This document shows, one piece after another, positions 8,712-17,387 of a stretch of DNA of 64,000 nucleotides (position 1 is its first letter; each line of letters starts with the position of its first letter). A model generated the notes under the pieces. That model ran no database searches. It saw nothing but the letters and a program-made list of their open reading frames with translations, and had not been told where the DNA came from. The position numbers and the translations under genes are program-made. Source of the DNA: Diplocloster agilis (GTDB taxonomy: Bacteria; Bacillota; Clostridia; Lachnospirales; Lachnospiraceae); NCBI RefSeq assembly GCF_019042275.1, contig NZ_JAHQCW010000035.1, positions 1-64,000 on the forward strand, read 5' to 3'.

Positions 8712-9239
8712 ATTTTCTTTAATTGTATCAGTGTGAATTCGATAATTCAGTTTTGCTATCTCTCTATTCAAGTTCCAGTTCAGAGATAGACGACTGTTTT
8801 CATCAAACTTTAAACGCCTGTAATCTTTCATAATAAATAGCTGAAATTCCGGAGAAATCCAGGTCGCAAACGACATTGCGATATCGCTATGAGCAAAGGT
8901 TCCGCCATAACGGCCGGCTTTTGAAATAATACCAATTGCATTCATTTGTTCAATCCATTTTGCTGGAGTCATGACAAAACGATTTAGGCCTGCTTCAGTT
9001 TTAACCGCCTCGAATTGCACACGGTTAAAATCCGGATTATGTAATTCCTCCCATACAGCAAGAAATTCGATCGTATTCCGATTCCTCATCCAGTTTTGAA
9101 TAACAAATCTAGGATCATCCTCATTTCGGAATTTCGCAATATCTGTTAATGAAATAAATTCATTTTCAAAATCTGTCGTATAAATACCAATATCAATACC
9201 TTTGGCATGAATCGTTTCTTTGATTGCTTTTTTTACCAT
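8712..9239 (-). pseudogene. KilA-N domain gene, 3'-truncated
   Basis: A convincing KilA-N-type protein runs from ATG 9239 (preceded by AAAGGA) to about residue 176: SLTDIAKFRNEDDPRFVIQNWMRN, TPAKWIEQMNAIGI, RYGGTFAHSDIAMSFATWISPEF. KilA-N domains are DNA-binding modules common in phage and mobile-element proteins. After TIKEN near 8712 the frame runs into the palindromic repeat and the 3' end of the sugar-binding gene on the other strand, giving 130 more codons of non-family residues, so the true C-terminal part is missing. I read it as a broken gene; expression of a shortened protein remains possible. It is more AT-rich than the flanking operons. Confidence 0.75.
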
Positions 9240-9560
9240 ATAGATAATCCTTTCTAATCCTTGATATATAATTAAGTTTTTAGCGGTCTCTATCCAGCGT
9301 TTTAATGATAGAATAAAAGGTAAGCCGTGCGTTTACCATAATCTCAAGAAGTCCTTCATACTTTGCAATATCCGTCTATCTCAGTTTTTTAATTATACCA
9401 AATAATATGCTTTATGTCTTACTTCTAAACAAAATATGTTACCAAAGACTTATGACATACGGTTTGGTTCAGGATGTGCATCACGTTACAGTAGTTGATT
9501 ATCAGGTTTGGGATGACAGTAGGAAAATGACGATATTTGAAAGTGCTTATGAGGTATGAT
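9240..9560. other. Intergenic spacer between KilA-N remnant and recombinase
   Basis: AT-rich spacer of ~320 bases between divergently placed genes. It should hold both promoters, but I see no clear -35/-10 pair, no repeat and no reading frame worth calling. Confidence 0.5.
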
Positions 9561-10457
9561 ATGGAGCTTCAGGAAATCTTTGAAAACTTTATGTCCGCCA
9601 AGCGATTGGCCGGTCTTGCTGATAAATCGTTATACAATTATGATCTGTTTATTCATTCATTTGTCAACTTCATAGGCTCTCAAACCAGCTTGTCCGATCT
9701 TACACAGGAACGTGTAAACCGCTATATTTCGATGTTATACGACAAACCGATCTCAAGGGCTACTCTGGCAACGTATATTCGGAATTTAAAGGTGTTTCTC
9801 CGGTGGATTGAGAAAAAGTACGGCTTATCCTTCTCTGCCCGGGAAATAGTCATTCCGCGTACACCAAAGAAGCTTTTGCGGATATACAGCGATGATGAAA
9901 TATTCCTTATTTTTAAAACGATCAAGGTAGAGTCTCCTTGGCTTACCGCTCGAAATAAGGCGATTGTTTCGGTTATGTTGGATTCAGGCTTGCGGCAAAA
10001 TGAAGTCTGTACCATAAAACGGTGTGATATCTCTCTTGCAGATCGCATGGTAAAAGTCTTCGGGAAAGGAAGTAAAGAACGTATTGTTCCGCTTGGCTCC
10101 CTGTCTGCGCACTACATACAAGATTATCTAAATCTGTGTCCCTATGATTCGATCCGGCTCTTTGTCAGCCGCACAGGGAAAGAGCTTACCTGTAATGCGG
10201 TGAAACACATGATGTTTAGTATCCAGCGGAAACTTCCTTTCGAGTTTTCTTCTCACAAACTTCGTCATAACTTTGCGACGAATTACTGCATCGATCAGTA
10301 TGAAAAAACCGGTCAGATTGATATATATAAGCTGATGCTTTTAATGGGCCATGAGGACATAGAAACTACCCGTGTGTATCTGCATCACGCCAACCAGATT
10401 ATAGTCTCCAAAATGAACATATCCCACCTGGATAAAGTGTTCTTTGGGGAAAACTGA
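9561..10457 (+). CDS. Tyrosine recombinase/integrase
   Basis: About 298 residues with the two-domain layout of XerC/D-like and phage-type integrases: an N-terminal SAM-like core-binding domain (FMSAKRLAGLADKSLYNY..., about 1-90) and a C-terminal catalytic domain with all expected residues, Arg in DSGLRQNEV, Lys in GKGSKERIVPL, His-x-x-Arg in HKLRHNFAT, and GH plus the nucleophile Tyr in LMGHEDIETTRVYLH. The start at 9561 has GAGG six bases upstream; in-frame ATG 9549 or TTG 9537 are alternatives. It lies 80 bases from the 3' end of a tRNA gene, the usual position of an element integrase, but no element cargo beyond the truncated KilA-N gene is present. Confidence 0.88.
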   Translation: MELQEIFENFMSAKRLAGLADKSLYNYDLFIHSFVNFIGSQTSLSDLTQERVNRYISMLYDKPISRATLATYIRNLKVFLRWIEKKYGLSFSAREIVIPRTPKKLLRIYSDDEIFLIFKTIKVESPWLTARNKAIVSVMLDSGLRQNEVCTIKRCDISLADRMVKVFGKGSKERIVPLGSLSAHYIQDYLNLCPYDSIRLFVSRTGKELTCNAVKHMMFSIQRKLPFEFSSHKLRHNFATNYCIDQYEKTGQIDIYKLMLLMGHEDIETTRVYLHHANQIIVSKMNISHLDKVFFGEN

Positions 10458-10536
10458 TTTTTTCAAAAACAGTGGTTTCCGGGGACAAAAAAAGTACCGT
10501 CCCCGTAGCTCTGTGACTACAAAAACAGTACCTCGA

Positions 10537-10609
10537 TGCGCCGCCAGGGGCTCGAACCCTGCACACCCTGATTAAGAGTCAGGTGCTCTACCAAATGAGC
10601 TAGCAGCGC
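10537..10609 (-). tRNA. tRNA-Lys (anticodon CTT)
   Basis: On the minus strand a full cloverleaf can be drawn: acceptor GCGCTGC/GCGGCGC (one G-T pair), D-arm GCTC...GAGC with TTGGTA, anticodon stem CCTGA/TCAGG with loop CTCTTAA (anticodon CTT), variable GTGTG, T-stem CAGGG/CCCTG with TTCGAGC, and discriminator A. CCA is not encoded. The 3' end faces the tyrosine recombinase gene, a typical integration site arrangement. Confidence 0.95.
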
Positions 10610-10644
10610 AAATTTAAGAAAATATTATTTGCAACGCAAAAGTT

Positions 10645-10673
10645 ATTATATATGAAAGTTTTTTAAAAAGCAA
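10645..10673 (-). promoter_or_regulatory. Promoter of tRNA-Lys
   Basis: Reading the minus strand, TTGCTT (10673-10668), 17 bases, then TATAAT (10650-10645), about 35 bases before the mature tRNA 5' end. Confidence 0.65.
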
Positions 10674-10771
10674 GCTTTTTTTCCAACTTTTTTAAAAAAT
10701 TTGAAATATTATGTTTCTTCGTAAATTTCCAAAGTAAATACAATAAAATTGTAAGTTGCATAAAGGCGCGT

Positions 10772-11623
10772 CTAGAACGGAAGCTTCCGAAATTTTCCCG
10801 GGGACATCCCTTCATTCTTGTGGAAACAGGCGACAAAATTCGATTCACTTTTAAAACCGGTGGTAAATCCAACCTCCCGTATGGTCATAGCCGAATTCTT
10901 CAAAAGCCTCTTGGCCCGGTCCAGCCGGTAGTGCATCAGGTATTCATAAGGCGAATAGCCGGTCTCCTTTTTGAACATCCTTGAGAAATAGTAGATACTT
11001 AAATTCACGGTGCCGGCCAGGGCCGCCACGTCCAGATCCTCCATATAGTGATCCTTGATATAATCCAATATTTGCTGAATCATCTGCCGGTCCTGGCCGG
11101 CGTCGGCGGCAGCGCCGGACATTTGAAAGGGAAGCGCCAGCAGGGTATGAAGCAGCAGGGAAATTTCGCACTCGGTCAGAAGCTTTTCTTTCCGGTAATG
11201 GCAGACCAGGCGGCAAAACGCCTCATCGTAAGGGCCGATATCCGCCGGACGCAAGATAGTCCCGCCGGAATGCAGGATTTCCCGGTAAAAATCCCCGGAT
11301 GCGTTGCCGTCAAAATGAATAAAACGGAACCGGACATCCCGCTTCGTAAAATACTCATGATGCTGGTAACAGTTGATCCAAACAAGTTCGCCTGTTTCCG
11401 CCGTTTCATAGCGCTTCTCTCCGGGGAGCTTAACGGTCAGGCTCCCGTCTAAGATCTGGATTAACAGATAACTGTTATAGCTGTCCCGGTTGACATGATA
11501 GGGCACTTTACAGCTGAATTCTCCGCAGCAGATTCCATAAAAAAATAGTTTTTTGGCGATTCCGCTGGGCGTGCTGAAATAATAATCCGAGCATTCCAAA
11601 ACTCCTGGTTCCATGCATTTCAT
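10772..11623 (-). CDS. AraC-family regulator with cupin-like sensor domain
   Basis: 283-residue transcription factor. The N-terminal half looks like an AraC-type ligand-binding beta-barrel (DSYNSYLLIQILDGSLTVKLPGEKR...), and the C-terminal ~100 residues are the paired HTH (LDVAALAGTVNLSIYYFSRMFKKETGYSPYEYL ... GFKSESNFVACFHKNEGMSPGKFRK). GGGGAGG lies seven bases before ATG 11623; the frame stays open to 11674, but that start has no site. It is transcribed away from the large DUF5107/TPR gene and is the likely regulator of that gene. The inducer is unknown; carbohydrate is the usual type of ligand. Confidence 0.9.
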   Translation of the reverse strand: MKCMEPGVLECSDYYFSTPSGIAKKLFFYGICCGEFSCKVPYHVNRDSYNSYLLIQILDGSLTVKLPGEKRYETAETGELVWINCYQHHEYFTKRDVRFRFIHFDGNASGDFYREILHSGGTILRPADIGPYDEAFCRLVCHYRKEKLLTECEISLLLHTLLALPFQMSGAAADAGQDRQMIQQILDYIKDHYMEDLDVAALAGTVNLSIYYFSRMFKKETGYSPYEYLMHYRLDRAKRLLKNSAMTIREVGFTTGFKSESNFVACFHKNEGMSPGKFRKLPF

Positions 11624-11653
11624 GGGAACACCTCCCCTGGTAGTCCTTTCTCC

Positions 11654-11786
11654 AAGTCCTTGTGCATATAGCACCCGCTATTCACGCCAGGTGCACGATT
11701 GCGAAGCTAACCGTAGGACCCGCTGCGCCGTCGCTTCGCAATCGCACACCTGACGCGAATATCAGGTACTCTGCGCACAAGGATTT
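11654..11786. repeat. Long interrupted palindrome in the divergent promoter region
   Basis: AAGTCCTTGTGC (11654-11665) pairs with GCACAAGGATTT (11775-11786), ATTCaCGcCAGGTG with CACCTGaCGcGAAT, and GATTGCGAAGC (11697-11707) with GCTTCGCAATC (11733-11743), giving one ~130-base foldback around a 25-base loop. It sits 31 bases upstream of the AraC gene start, between that gene and the DUF5107 gene. The remaining gap to 11955 is AT-rich and presumably holds the promoters. Confidence 0.75.
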
Positions 11787-11955
11787 GAAGAACAGACTGC
11801 TAGTTATTCTATCGCATGAATATGAATTGATTTAAAATATTAGCAGAGCAAGAATTCGAAATAAGTGAGCAGGTTAAAAGAATGTATTTTATCCGCCCCT
11901 CTTATATAATTGCATTATATCAGGGTTTATAATAAATTTGCAAGGAGGAATCACC

Positions 11956-14900
11956 ATGGATGTATGGGAGAAAAAAGTTCAGGTCTGGGAGCAGGATATT
12001 GAAATTCCTACCTATGAAGTGGGGAAACCGGATAAGAACCCCATGTTTTTGGAAAAACGGGTATATCAGGGGAGCTCCGGTAAGGTATATCCCCACAGTG
12101 TCATTGACAAAATTTACGACGAGAAAGTGAATAAGACCTATCATGCGGTATATTTGGAAAACAAATATCTGAAAATTATGGTTCTGCCGGAGCTGGGCGG
12201 AAGAATCCAGAGAGCCACGGACAAGACCAACAATTATGATTTCGTATATTATAATCATGTAATCAAACCGGCATTGGTGGGGCTAACCGGGCCATGGATC
12301 TCCGGCGGGATCGAATTCAACTGGCCGCAGCATCACAGACCCAGCACGTTTGATCCGGTGGATTTTCGGATTATGGAAAATTCCGACGGCAGCTGCACGG
12401 TTCTGGTGGGAGAGATAGAAAATATGTTCCGCACAAAGGGGATGGCGGCGTTTACCCTGCATCCTGACAAGGCGTACCTGGAAATATCCGCGCAGTTATA
12501 TAACCGCACCAACCGGCCGCAGACCTTCCTGTGGTGGGCGAATCCGGCCGTACCGGTTAATGATCATACCCAGTCTATTTTTCCGCCCGATGTTCACGCG
12601 GTGATGGATCACGGAAAAAGAGATGTGTCCAATTTCCCCATCGCAACCGGCGTTTATTATAAAATGGACTATTCGGAAGGCGTTGACATTTCCAGATATA
12701 AAAATATTCCGGTGCCTACTTCCTATATGGCGGATCATTCGGACTATGATTTTGTAGGCGGCTATGACTATCAGGAGAAGGCGGGCATTTTACATGTGGC
12801 CGACCACCATGTGGCACCGGGAAAGAAACAGTGGACCTGGGGATGCGGAGAGTTCGGAAAAGCCTGGGACCGGAATCTGACGGACGAAGACGGCCCCTAT
12901 GTGGAGCTGATGACCGGATGCTTTACGGATAACCAGCCGGACTTCACTTGGATGGCCCCCTATGAAGAAAAGGTATTTACCCAATATTTTATGCCTTATA
13001 AAGGTGTGGGACAGATCAAAAACGCCACGGTTCAAGCGGCTGTCGGTCTGGAAGAGGATGAGGAAGGAATTACCATTAGAGCCTATGTGACAGGAGAATA
13101 CCCGAAGGCAGAGATCCGGTTAACCAGGGATGAGGAAATCCTCTTTAGCAAGGCGCTGGACCTGTCGCCGGAGCAGGCGTTTGAGGCAAAGATCGGGAAG
13201 GACGCAGATCCTGTTGAAGACGAGACCCGTCTGGAAGTAACGGTTCTGGATCAGGACGGAAACAGATTGGTCGCCTACAGGCCGGAAAAACAGACGATCC
13301 ACAAGACTCCCGACCCGGCCAGCCCGGTGCCGCTGCCTGAGGAGGTAAAGACCAATGAAGATCTCTATCTCTATGGCCTGCACCTGGAACAATACCGGCA
13401 TGCGACCTATGAACCCGCGGACTATTATCTGGAGGGGCTTCGCAGAGACCCGACCGACTCCCGCATCAACACCGCCTACGGAAAGCTGTTGATGTCCAGA
13501 GGGCGGTTCGCGGAAAGTGTCCCGTTTTTTGAGGCGGCCATCAGCAAACTGACCCGGTCGAATCCGAATCCCTATGACGGGGAAGCCTATTTCCAGCTGG
13601 GCCTGGCGCTGCGCTACATGGGGAAAGATGCGGAGGCGTATGACCGTTTTTATAAAGCGGCCTGGAGCGCTGCATGGCAGGATGCCGCTTATTACCAGAT
13701 GGCCTGTATCTGTACGGCGGGAGATGACCTGGAAACCGCACTGTCCCATGTGGAGCGGTCCTTGGTGCGGAACTATCATAATATGAAGGCCAGAAATTTA
13801 AAAGCTTCCCTATTAAGAAAATTAGAAAAATGGGAAGCGTGCGGCAATCTGCTGAAGGAAAACGAGCAGATCGATCCGCTGGATCTTGGAACGGTCTATG
13901 AAGAAGCCCTGTTACAAGACAAGATACAAAATTCAGATGTTCCCTGCGGTAAAGACCTGTTACAGGAAGCGGTCCGAAGGCTGCGCGGCAACTTCAACAC
14001 AGCAATCGAACTGGCAATCGATAAAGTGGAAGCGGGCTTGTACCGGGAAGCTGCGGAATGGTTAGAGCTGTTTATTTCCGGAGAAATGCAGAAAGGGAAA
14101 AAGGAAGATGAGATTTATCCGTTAGTGTACTACTATGTAGCGGGCTGCTACGGGAAACTGAACCAATCAAAAGCCCAGGAGACGGCGCTTCGGCGGGCGG
14201 CTTCGGCGGACAGCAGTTATTGTTTCCCGCACCGGCTGGAGGACATAGGCATCCTGACCGGGGCGATTGCGAAAAACCCCGAAGATTCCCGCGCTGCGTA
14301 TTATCTGGGGAACCTATGGTATGATAAAAAGCAGTACGGCGACGCCATCAGCTGTTTTGAGCGTTCTGCGGCGATCTGTGATGACTTCGCTACCGTGCAC
14401 AGGAATCTGGCGCTTGCCTGCTATAATAAGCTCCACGACGCAAAAAGAGCGAGAACAGAGCTTGAGAAGGCGTTCCAACTGGACACCACCGACGCCAGAG
14501 TCTTCATGGAATTGGACCAGCTGCGTAAAAAGATGGGCATGTCCAAAGAAGAGCGGCTGAAAGAATTGCAGAACCACATGGAATTAGTGGAGATCAGAGA
14601 TGACCTGTATCTGGAGTACGCAACCCTTCTAAACGCCTGCGGCCGGTTCGAAGAGGCGCTGCAGTACATAAGCCGCAGGAACTTCCACCCGTGGGAAGGC
14701 GGCGAAGGCAAGGTACCCGCGCAGTATCTGTTCAGTCTGGTGGAGACCGGCAAGAAGTATCTGCGCCAGGGTGATTGTGAAGCGGCTATAAAAGTTCTCA
14801 AGCAGGCTGCCGGCTCCTACCCGTATAACCTGGGAGAAGGAAAACTGGCCGGCGCGCAGGAGAACAACATATACTATTATCTGGGCTGCGCGTACGAGGG

Positions 14901-15318
14901 GGCGGATCAGCCCGACAAAGCGGCTGTCTGTTTCCAAAAGGCCGCGGTGGGAATCAGCGAGCCTGCCGGCATGATGTATTACAATGACCAGCCGCCGGAA
15001 ATGATCTTTTATCAGGGGATGGCCCTTCGTAAGCTTAACAGGGAAAAGGAAGCCCGAAGCAGATTCCACAAACTGCTGGATTATGGGCAAAAGCATATCT
15101 TCGACGATGTCAAAATAGATTATTTCGCGGTCAGCCTTCCGGATCTTCAGATCTTTGATGAGGACCTGAACCGGAAAAACGAGATCCACTGCCGGTTCCT
15201 GATGGGACTCGGATTATTGGGCCTGGGTCAGGAGAAGGAGGCCGGCGCGGAATTTCAAAAAGTGCTGGCGCTGGACGGCATGCATGTGGGGGCGCTGATC
15301 CATAGCAGCTGGTCATAA
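11956..15318 (+). CDS. DUF5107 protein with C-terminal TPR array
   Basis: 1120-residue cytoplasmic protein with no signal peptide. The first ~400 residues look like the DUF5107 fold, related to galactose-mutarotase-type sugar-binding proteins: KYLKIMVLPELGGRIQRA, WISGGIEFNWPQHHRP, and the aromatic LWWANPAVPVNDHTQ. From about 480 onward come repeated TPR-like helices (ADYYLEGLRRDPTDSRINTAYGKLL, EAYFQLGLALRYMGKDAEAYDRFYKA, AAYYLGNLWYDKKQYGDAISCFERSAAI, and more). ATG 11956 follows AAGGAGG at ideal spacing. Members of this family occur beside carbohydrate genes in gut Firmicutes; the substrate is not established. The divergent AraC gene suggests induction by a sugar. The protein is monocistronic, ending in a repeat array at 15329. 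Confidence 0.85.
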   Translation: MDVWEKKVQVWEQDIEIPTYEVGKPDKNPMFLEKRVYQGSSGKVYPHSVIDKIYDEKVNKTYHAVYLENKYLKIMVLPELGGRIQRATDKTNNYDFVYYNHVIKPALVGLTGPWISGGIEFNWPQHHRPSTFDPVDFRIMENSDGSCTVLVGEIENMFRTKGMAAFTLHPDKAYLEISAQLYNRTNRPQTFLWWANPAVPVNDHTQSIFPPDVHAVMDHGKRDVSNFPIATGVYYKMDYSEGVDISRYKNIPVPTSYMADHSDYDFVGGYDYQEKAGILHVADHHVAPGKKQWTWGCGEFGKAWDRNLTDEDGPYVELMTGCFTDNQPDFTWMAPYEEKVFTQYFMPYKGVGQIKNATVQAAVGLEEDEEGITIRAYVTGEYPKAEIRLTRDEEILFSKALDLSPEQAFEAKIGKDADPVEDETRLEVTVLDQDGNRLVAYRPEKQTIHKTPDPASPVPLPEEVKTNEDLYLYGLHLEQYRHATYEPADYYLEGLRRDPTDSRINTAYGKLLMSRGRFAESVPFFEAAISKLTRSNPNPYDGEAYFQLGLALRYMGKDAEAYDRFYKAAWSAAWQDAAYYQMACICTAGDDLETALSHVERSLVRNYHNMKARNLKASLLRKLEKWEACGNLLKENEQIDPLDLGTVYEEALLQDKIQNSDVPCGKDLLQEAVRRLRGNFNTAIELAIDKVEAGLYREAAEWLELFISGEMQKGKKEDEIYPLVYYYVAGCYGKLNQSKAQETALRRAASADSSYCFPHRLEDIGILTGAIAKNPEDSRAAYYLGNLWYDKKQYGDAISCFERSAAICDDFATVHRNLALACYNKLHDAKRARTELEKAFQLDTTDARVFMELDQLRKKMGMSKEERLKELQNHMELVEIRDDLYLEYATLLNACGRFEEALQYISRRNFHPWEGGEGKVPAQYLFSLVETGKKYLRQGDCEAAIKVLKQAAGSYPYNLGEGKLAGAQENNIYYYLGCAYEGADQPDKAAVCFQKAAVGISEPAGMMYYNDQPPEMIFYQGMALRKLNREKEARSRFHKLLDYGQKHIFDDVKIDYFAVSLPDLQIFDEDLNRKNEIHCRFLMGLGLLGLGQEKEAGAEFQKVLALDGMHVGALIHSSWS

Positions 15319-15328
15319 TATACAATTT

Positions 15329-15423
15329 GGGACATGTCCAATTCAGTTTGGGACATGTCCAATTCAGTTTGGGACATGTCCGATTCAGTTTGGGACATGT
15401 CCGATTCGGTCTGGGACATGTCC
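15329..15423. repeat. Five GGGACATGTCC palindromes at exact 21-bp spacing
   Basis: GGGACATGTCC begins at 15329, 15350, 15371, 15392 and 15413, each separated by TTTGG-type and ATTCAG-type filler (AATTCAGTTT, then GATTCAGTTT, GATTCGGTCT). The spacing equals two DNA helical turns, so all the 10-bp GGACATGTCC palindromes face the same side. The same core occurs at 27213-27286 and 49245-49298. It lies just after the DUF5107 gene stop, 90 bases before the iron-sulfur protein gene. Confidence 0.9.
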
Positions 15424-15516
15424 ATTTGCGATTTGGTTGTAAAAACAACAGACATATTTACCCTCATAGCTTAAACTGAATCCAGAAAGAGAATTTTACT
15501 ACAGGAGGTAACAAAT

Positions 15517-16233
15517 ATGATCAGAAAAATTATTCACATCGATGAGGAAAAATGTAATGGCTGCGGCCTGTGCGCGGACGCCTGCCATGAAGGAGCCATT
15601 GGGATGGTAGACGGCAGGGCAAAGCTGCTTCGGGATGATTACTGCGACGGTCTGGGGGACTGCCTGCCGGTCTGCCCTACCGGGGCGATTTCCTTTGAGG
15701 AAAGAGAAGCTGCCGGTTATAACAGGGAGGCGGTGGAAAATAATATGAGGAAAACAAAGCGCAGGGACCCGGTCCCATCATTCACAGGCTGTCCGGGTTC
15801 CAGAGCCAGGAGTCTGTCAGGGCCGGAAGGAAATCCGGCCCCCGGGGCGGCGGAAAAAGCAGCGGACACGGAACTCAGGCAATGGCCGGTTCAGATTCAG
15901 CTGGCGCCCATGCAGGCTCCGTATTTTGACCGGGCGCATCTGCTGGTCGCTGCGGACTGTTCGGCTTACGCCTATGGTAATTTTCACAGGGAATTCATGA
16001 AGGGAAAGGTCACCCTGATCGGCTGCCCGAAACTGGATTCCGTGGATTACAGTGAAAAGCTCGCGCAGATCATAAAAGGAAATGAAATAAAAAGCGTCAC
16101 AGTCGTAAGAATGGAGGTACCCTGCTGCGGCGGAATCGAGCAGGCGGTAAAAAAGGCGCTGCAGGACAGCGGCCGGTTCATCCCATGGAGAATCATCACC
16201 ATGTCTGTGGATGGAAATATTTTGGAGGAATAG
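15517..16233 (+). CDS. Two-cluster ferredoxin-like 4Fe-4S protein
   Basis: 238 residues. The N-terminal ~70 residues carry two 4Fe-4S motifs, CNGCGLCADACHEG and a modified second site CDGLGDCLPVCPTG, as in bacterial ferredoxins. A low-complexity linker (about 80-125) leads to a conserved C-terminal region with DCSAYAYGNFH, LIGCPKLDSVDY and PCCGGIEQA, whose extra cysteines may bind a further cluster or metal. This type of protein is common in clostridia, often near hybrid-cluster or redox genes, and probably passes electrons in the cytosol; the partner is unknown. AGGAGG precedes the ATG. It stands alone here. Confidence 0.85.
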   Translation: MIRKIIHIDEEKCNGCGLCADACHEGAIGMVDGRAKLLRDDYCDGLGDCLPVCPTGAISFEEREAAGYNREAVENNMRKTKRRDPVPSFTGCPGSRARSLSGPEGNPAPGAAEKAADTELRQWPVQIQLAPMQAPYFDRAHLLVAADCSAYAYGNFHREFMKGKVTLIGCPKLDSVDYSEKLAQIIKGNEIKSVTVVRMEVPCCGGIEQAVKKALQDSGRFIPWRIITMSVDGNILEE

Positions 16234-16273
16234 AAAGATGGCGGAAATAAAAACACGCCTGAAAAAAGGAGGG

Positions 16274-16296
16274 GCCGGTATCTAGCTGATACCGGC
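16274..16296. terminator. Hairpin after the iron-sulfur protein gene
   Basis: GCCGGTATC-tagct-GATACCGGC, nine perfect pairs, 40 bases after the stop; no strong T-run follows, so termination is probable but not certain. A 15-codon frame starting ATG at 16238 runs into this hairpin; I do not call it. The rest of 16297-16480 holds nothing I recognise. Confidence 0.6.
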
Positions 16297-16480
16297 TCTA
16301 TGAAAAAGAAGTTTTATATGAAAAGGTTATTGCCTTGTTTGATTATTAATATACAGGACAGCTGTGAAAAACGTGTGAATGAATTGTCAACAGTTTGTGA
16401 AGAAAAATAGAAAATATTGTGAGCAAAATCTGACGAGTTCTTAAGAATCGGAAGAAATACTTAAGACAGCCCATATAAAA

Positions 16481-16509
16481 TTGACATCCGGACGAATAGA
16501 GGCTAGACT
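16481..16509 (+). promoter_or_regulatory. Promoter of the CPBP protease gene
   Basis: TTGACA (16481-16486), 17 bases, TAGACT (16504-16509). A ~100-base leader follows before the ATG at 16613. Confidence 0.75.
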
Positions 16510-16612
16510 AATAGAAAAACGTCAAAAAAGGGGACGTACCGGGAAGGCAGGATAAAAAGACATCCGTCCATACCTGAACCTATAAGCAGTAAACGCGTCG
16601 CCGGAGGTCATT

Positions 16613-17281
16613 ATGAAAGTTAAAAAAATTCACCTGTCAATGCTGCTGTCTGTAGTTCTGTGGGCCATCGTTACGGATGCCTGGGGTTATTCTTCTTTGC
16701 TATTCGGAAACATGCCGGATGGCTGGAGCGGTTATATCTATGGCTATCTCAGCAGGTTGGTCTGGGCAGTCCCATTTATTATCTTCATCTTCCGCTATTC
16801 GGCTCAGATCTCCGTCAATAGCAAAGAACTGTTCCTCCATAAAATACACTGGAAATCTTTTCTGGGATTCTTTTTTGGAATAACGGCTTATGCGATTGCG
16901 GGAATGATTCTAAACCACGGCGGCTTTTGGCTGAATCCGGATCTCAATATTTTGCAGGAGCTGCCCAAGTTTTTGATTGTGGGTTTTGTGGAAGAAATCG
17001 TTTATCGGGGCTGGGGGATGAATGCGTTTGCCGCCTGTATGAAGGAAAAAAAGGCGAATATATGGGCTTCCCTGTATTTTGTCCTCTTGCATTTTCCTTC
17101 CTACTTTATCCACTGGTATCTGGACGGTACGCTGGCGCTGTCCGCAATGCTGACCCAGGCAGTCTATGTTTTTGTACTGGGACTGGTATTCGGCTATCTG
17201 TTCAGAAAAAGCAAATCCATTTTGCCGGCCGCTGTTATCCATTTCTGGTCGGATTTTTCTTCCATCCTGTTTATCGGATAG
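16613..17281 (+). CDS. CPBP-family intramembrane metalloprotease
   Basis: 222-residue membrane protein with five to six hydrophobic segments. The Abi/CPBP motif is intact: EEIVYRG at 127-133 (EExxxR) and the metal-ligand motif around H160 in [11 protein letters not shown], with a third conserved segment near HFWSDF at the C-terminus. Proteins of this family cleave within the membrane; bacterial examples act in bacteriocin self-immunity or surface-protein handling, which cannot be settled here since no bacteriocin gene is adjacent. It has its own promoter and ends in the shared cruciform terminator. Confidence 0.88.
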   Translation: MKVKKIHLSMLLSVVLWAIVTDAWGYSSLLFGNMPDGWSGYIYGYLSRLVWAVPFIIFIFRYSAQISVNSKELFLHKIHWKSFLGFFFGITAYAIAGMILNHGGFWLNPDLNILQELPKFLIVGFVEEIVYRGWGMNAFAACMKEKKANIWASLYFVLLHFPSYFIHWYLDGTLALSAMLTQAVYVFVLGLVFGYLFRKSKSILPAAVIHFWSDFSSILFIG

Positions 17282-17334
17282 GGGAACGGATCGGATCATA
17301 TTTACAAATTAGTTACAATCAGGCTTTATAATAT

Positions 17335-17384
17335 AATCAGGCCATGAGGGAGAATATAAAAATATTCTGCGCCATGGCCTGATT
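17335..17384. terminator. Bidirectional terminator (nested perfect hairpin)
   Basis: AATCAGGCCATG (17335-17346) pairs with CATGGCCTGATT (17373-17384), and inside it AGAATAT (17351-17357) pairs with ATATTCT (17362-17368). It separates two convergent genes, as expected of a two-way terminator. Confidence 0.8.
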
Positions 17385-17387
17385 CCG

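Noticed and set aside
15329-15423. CRISPR array
   Set aside because: Units are only 21 bp with near-identical filler, so there are no unique spacers, and no cas genes are near.
15255-15467. Minus-strand open frame with repeated MSQTELD units
   Set aside because: It is the translation of the 21-bp GGGACATGTCC repeat array, with no ribosome site; the DNA repeat is the real feature.
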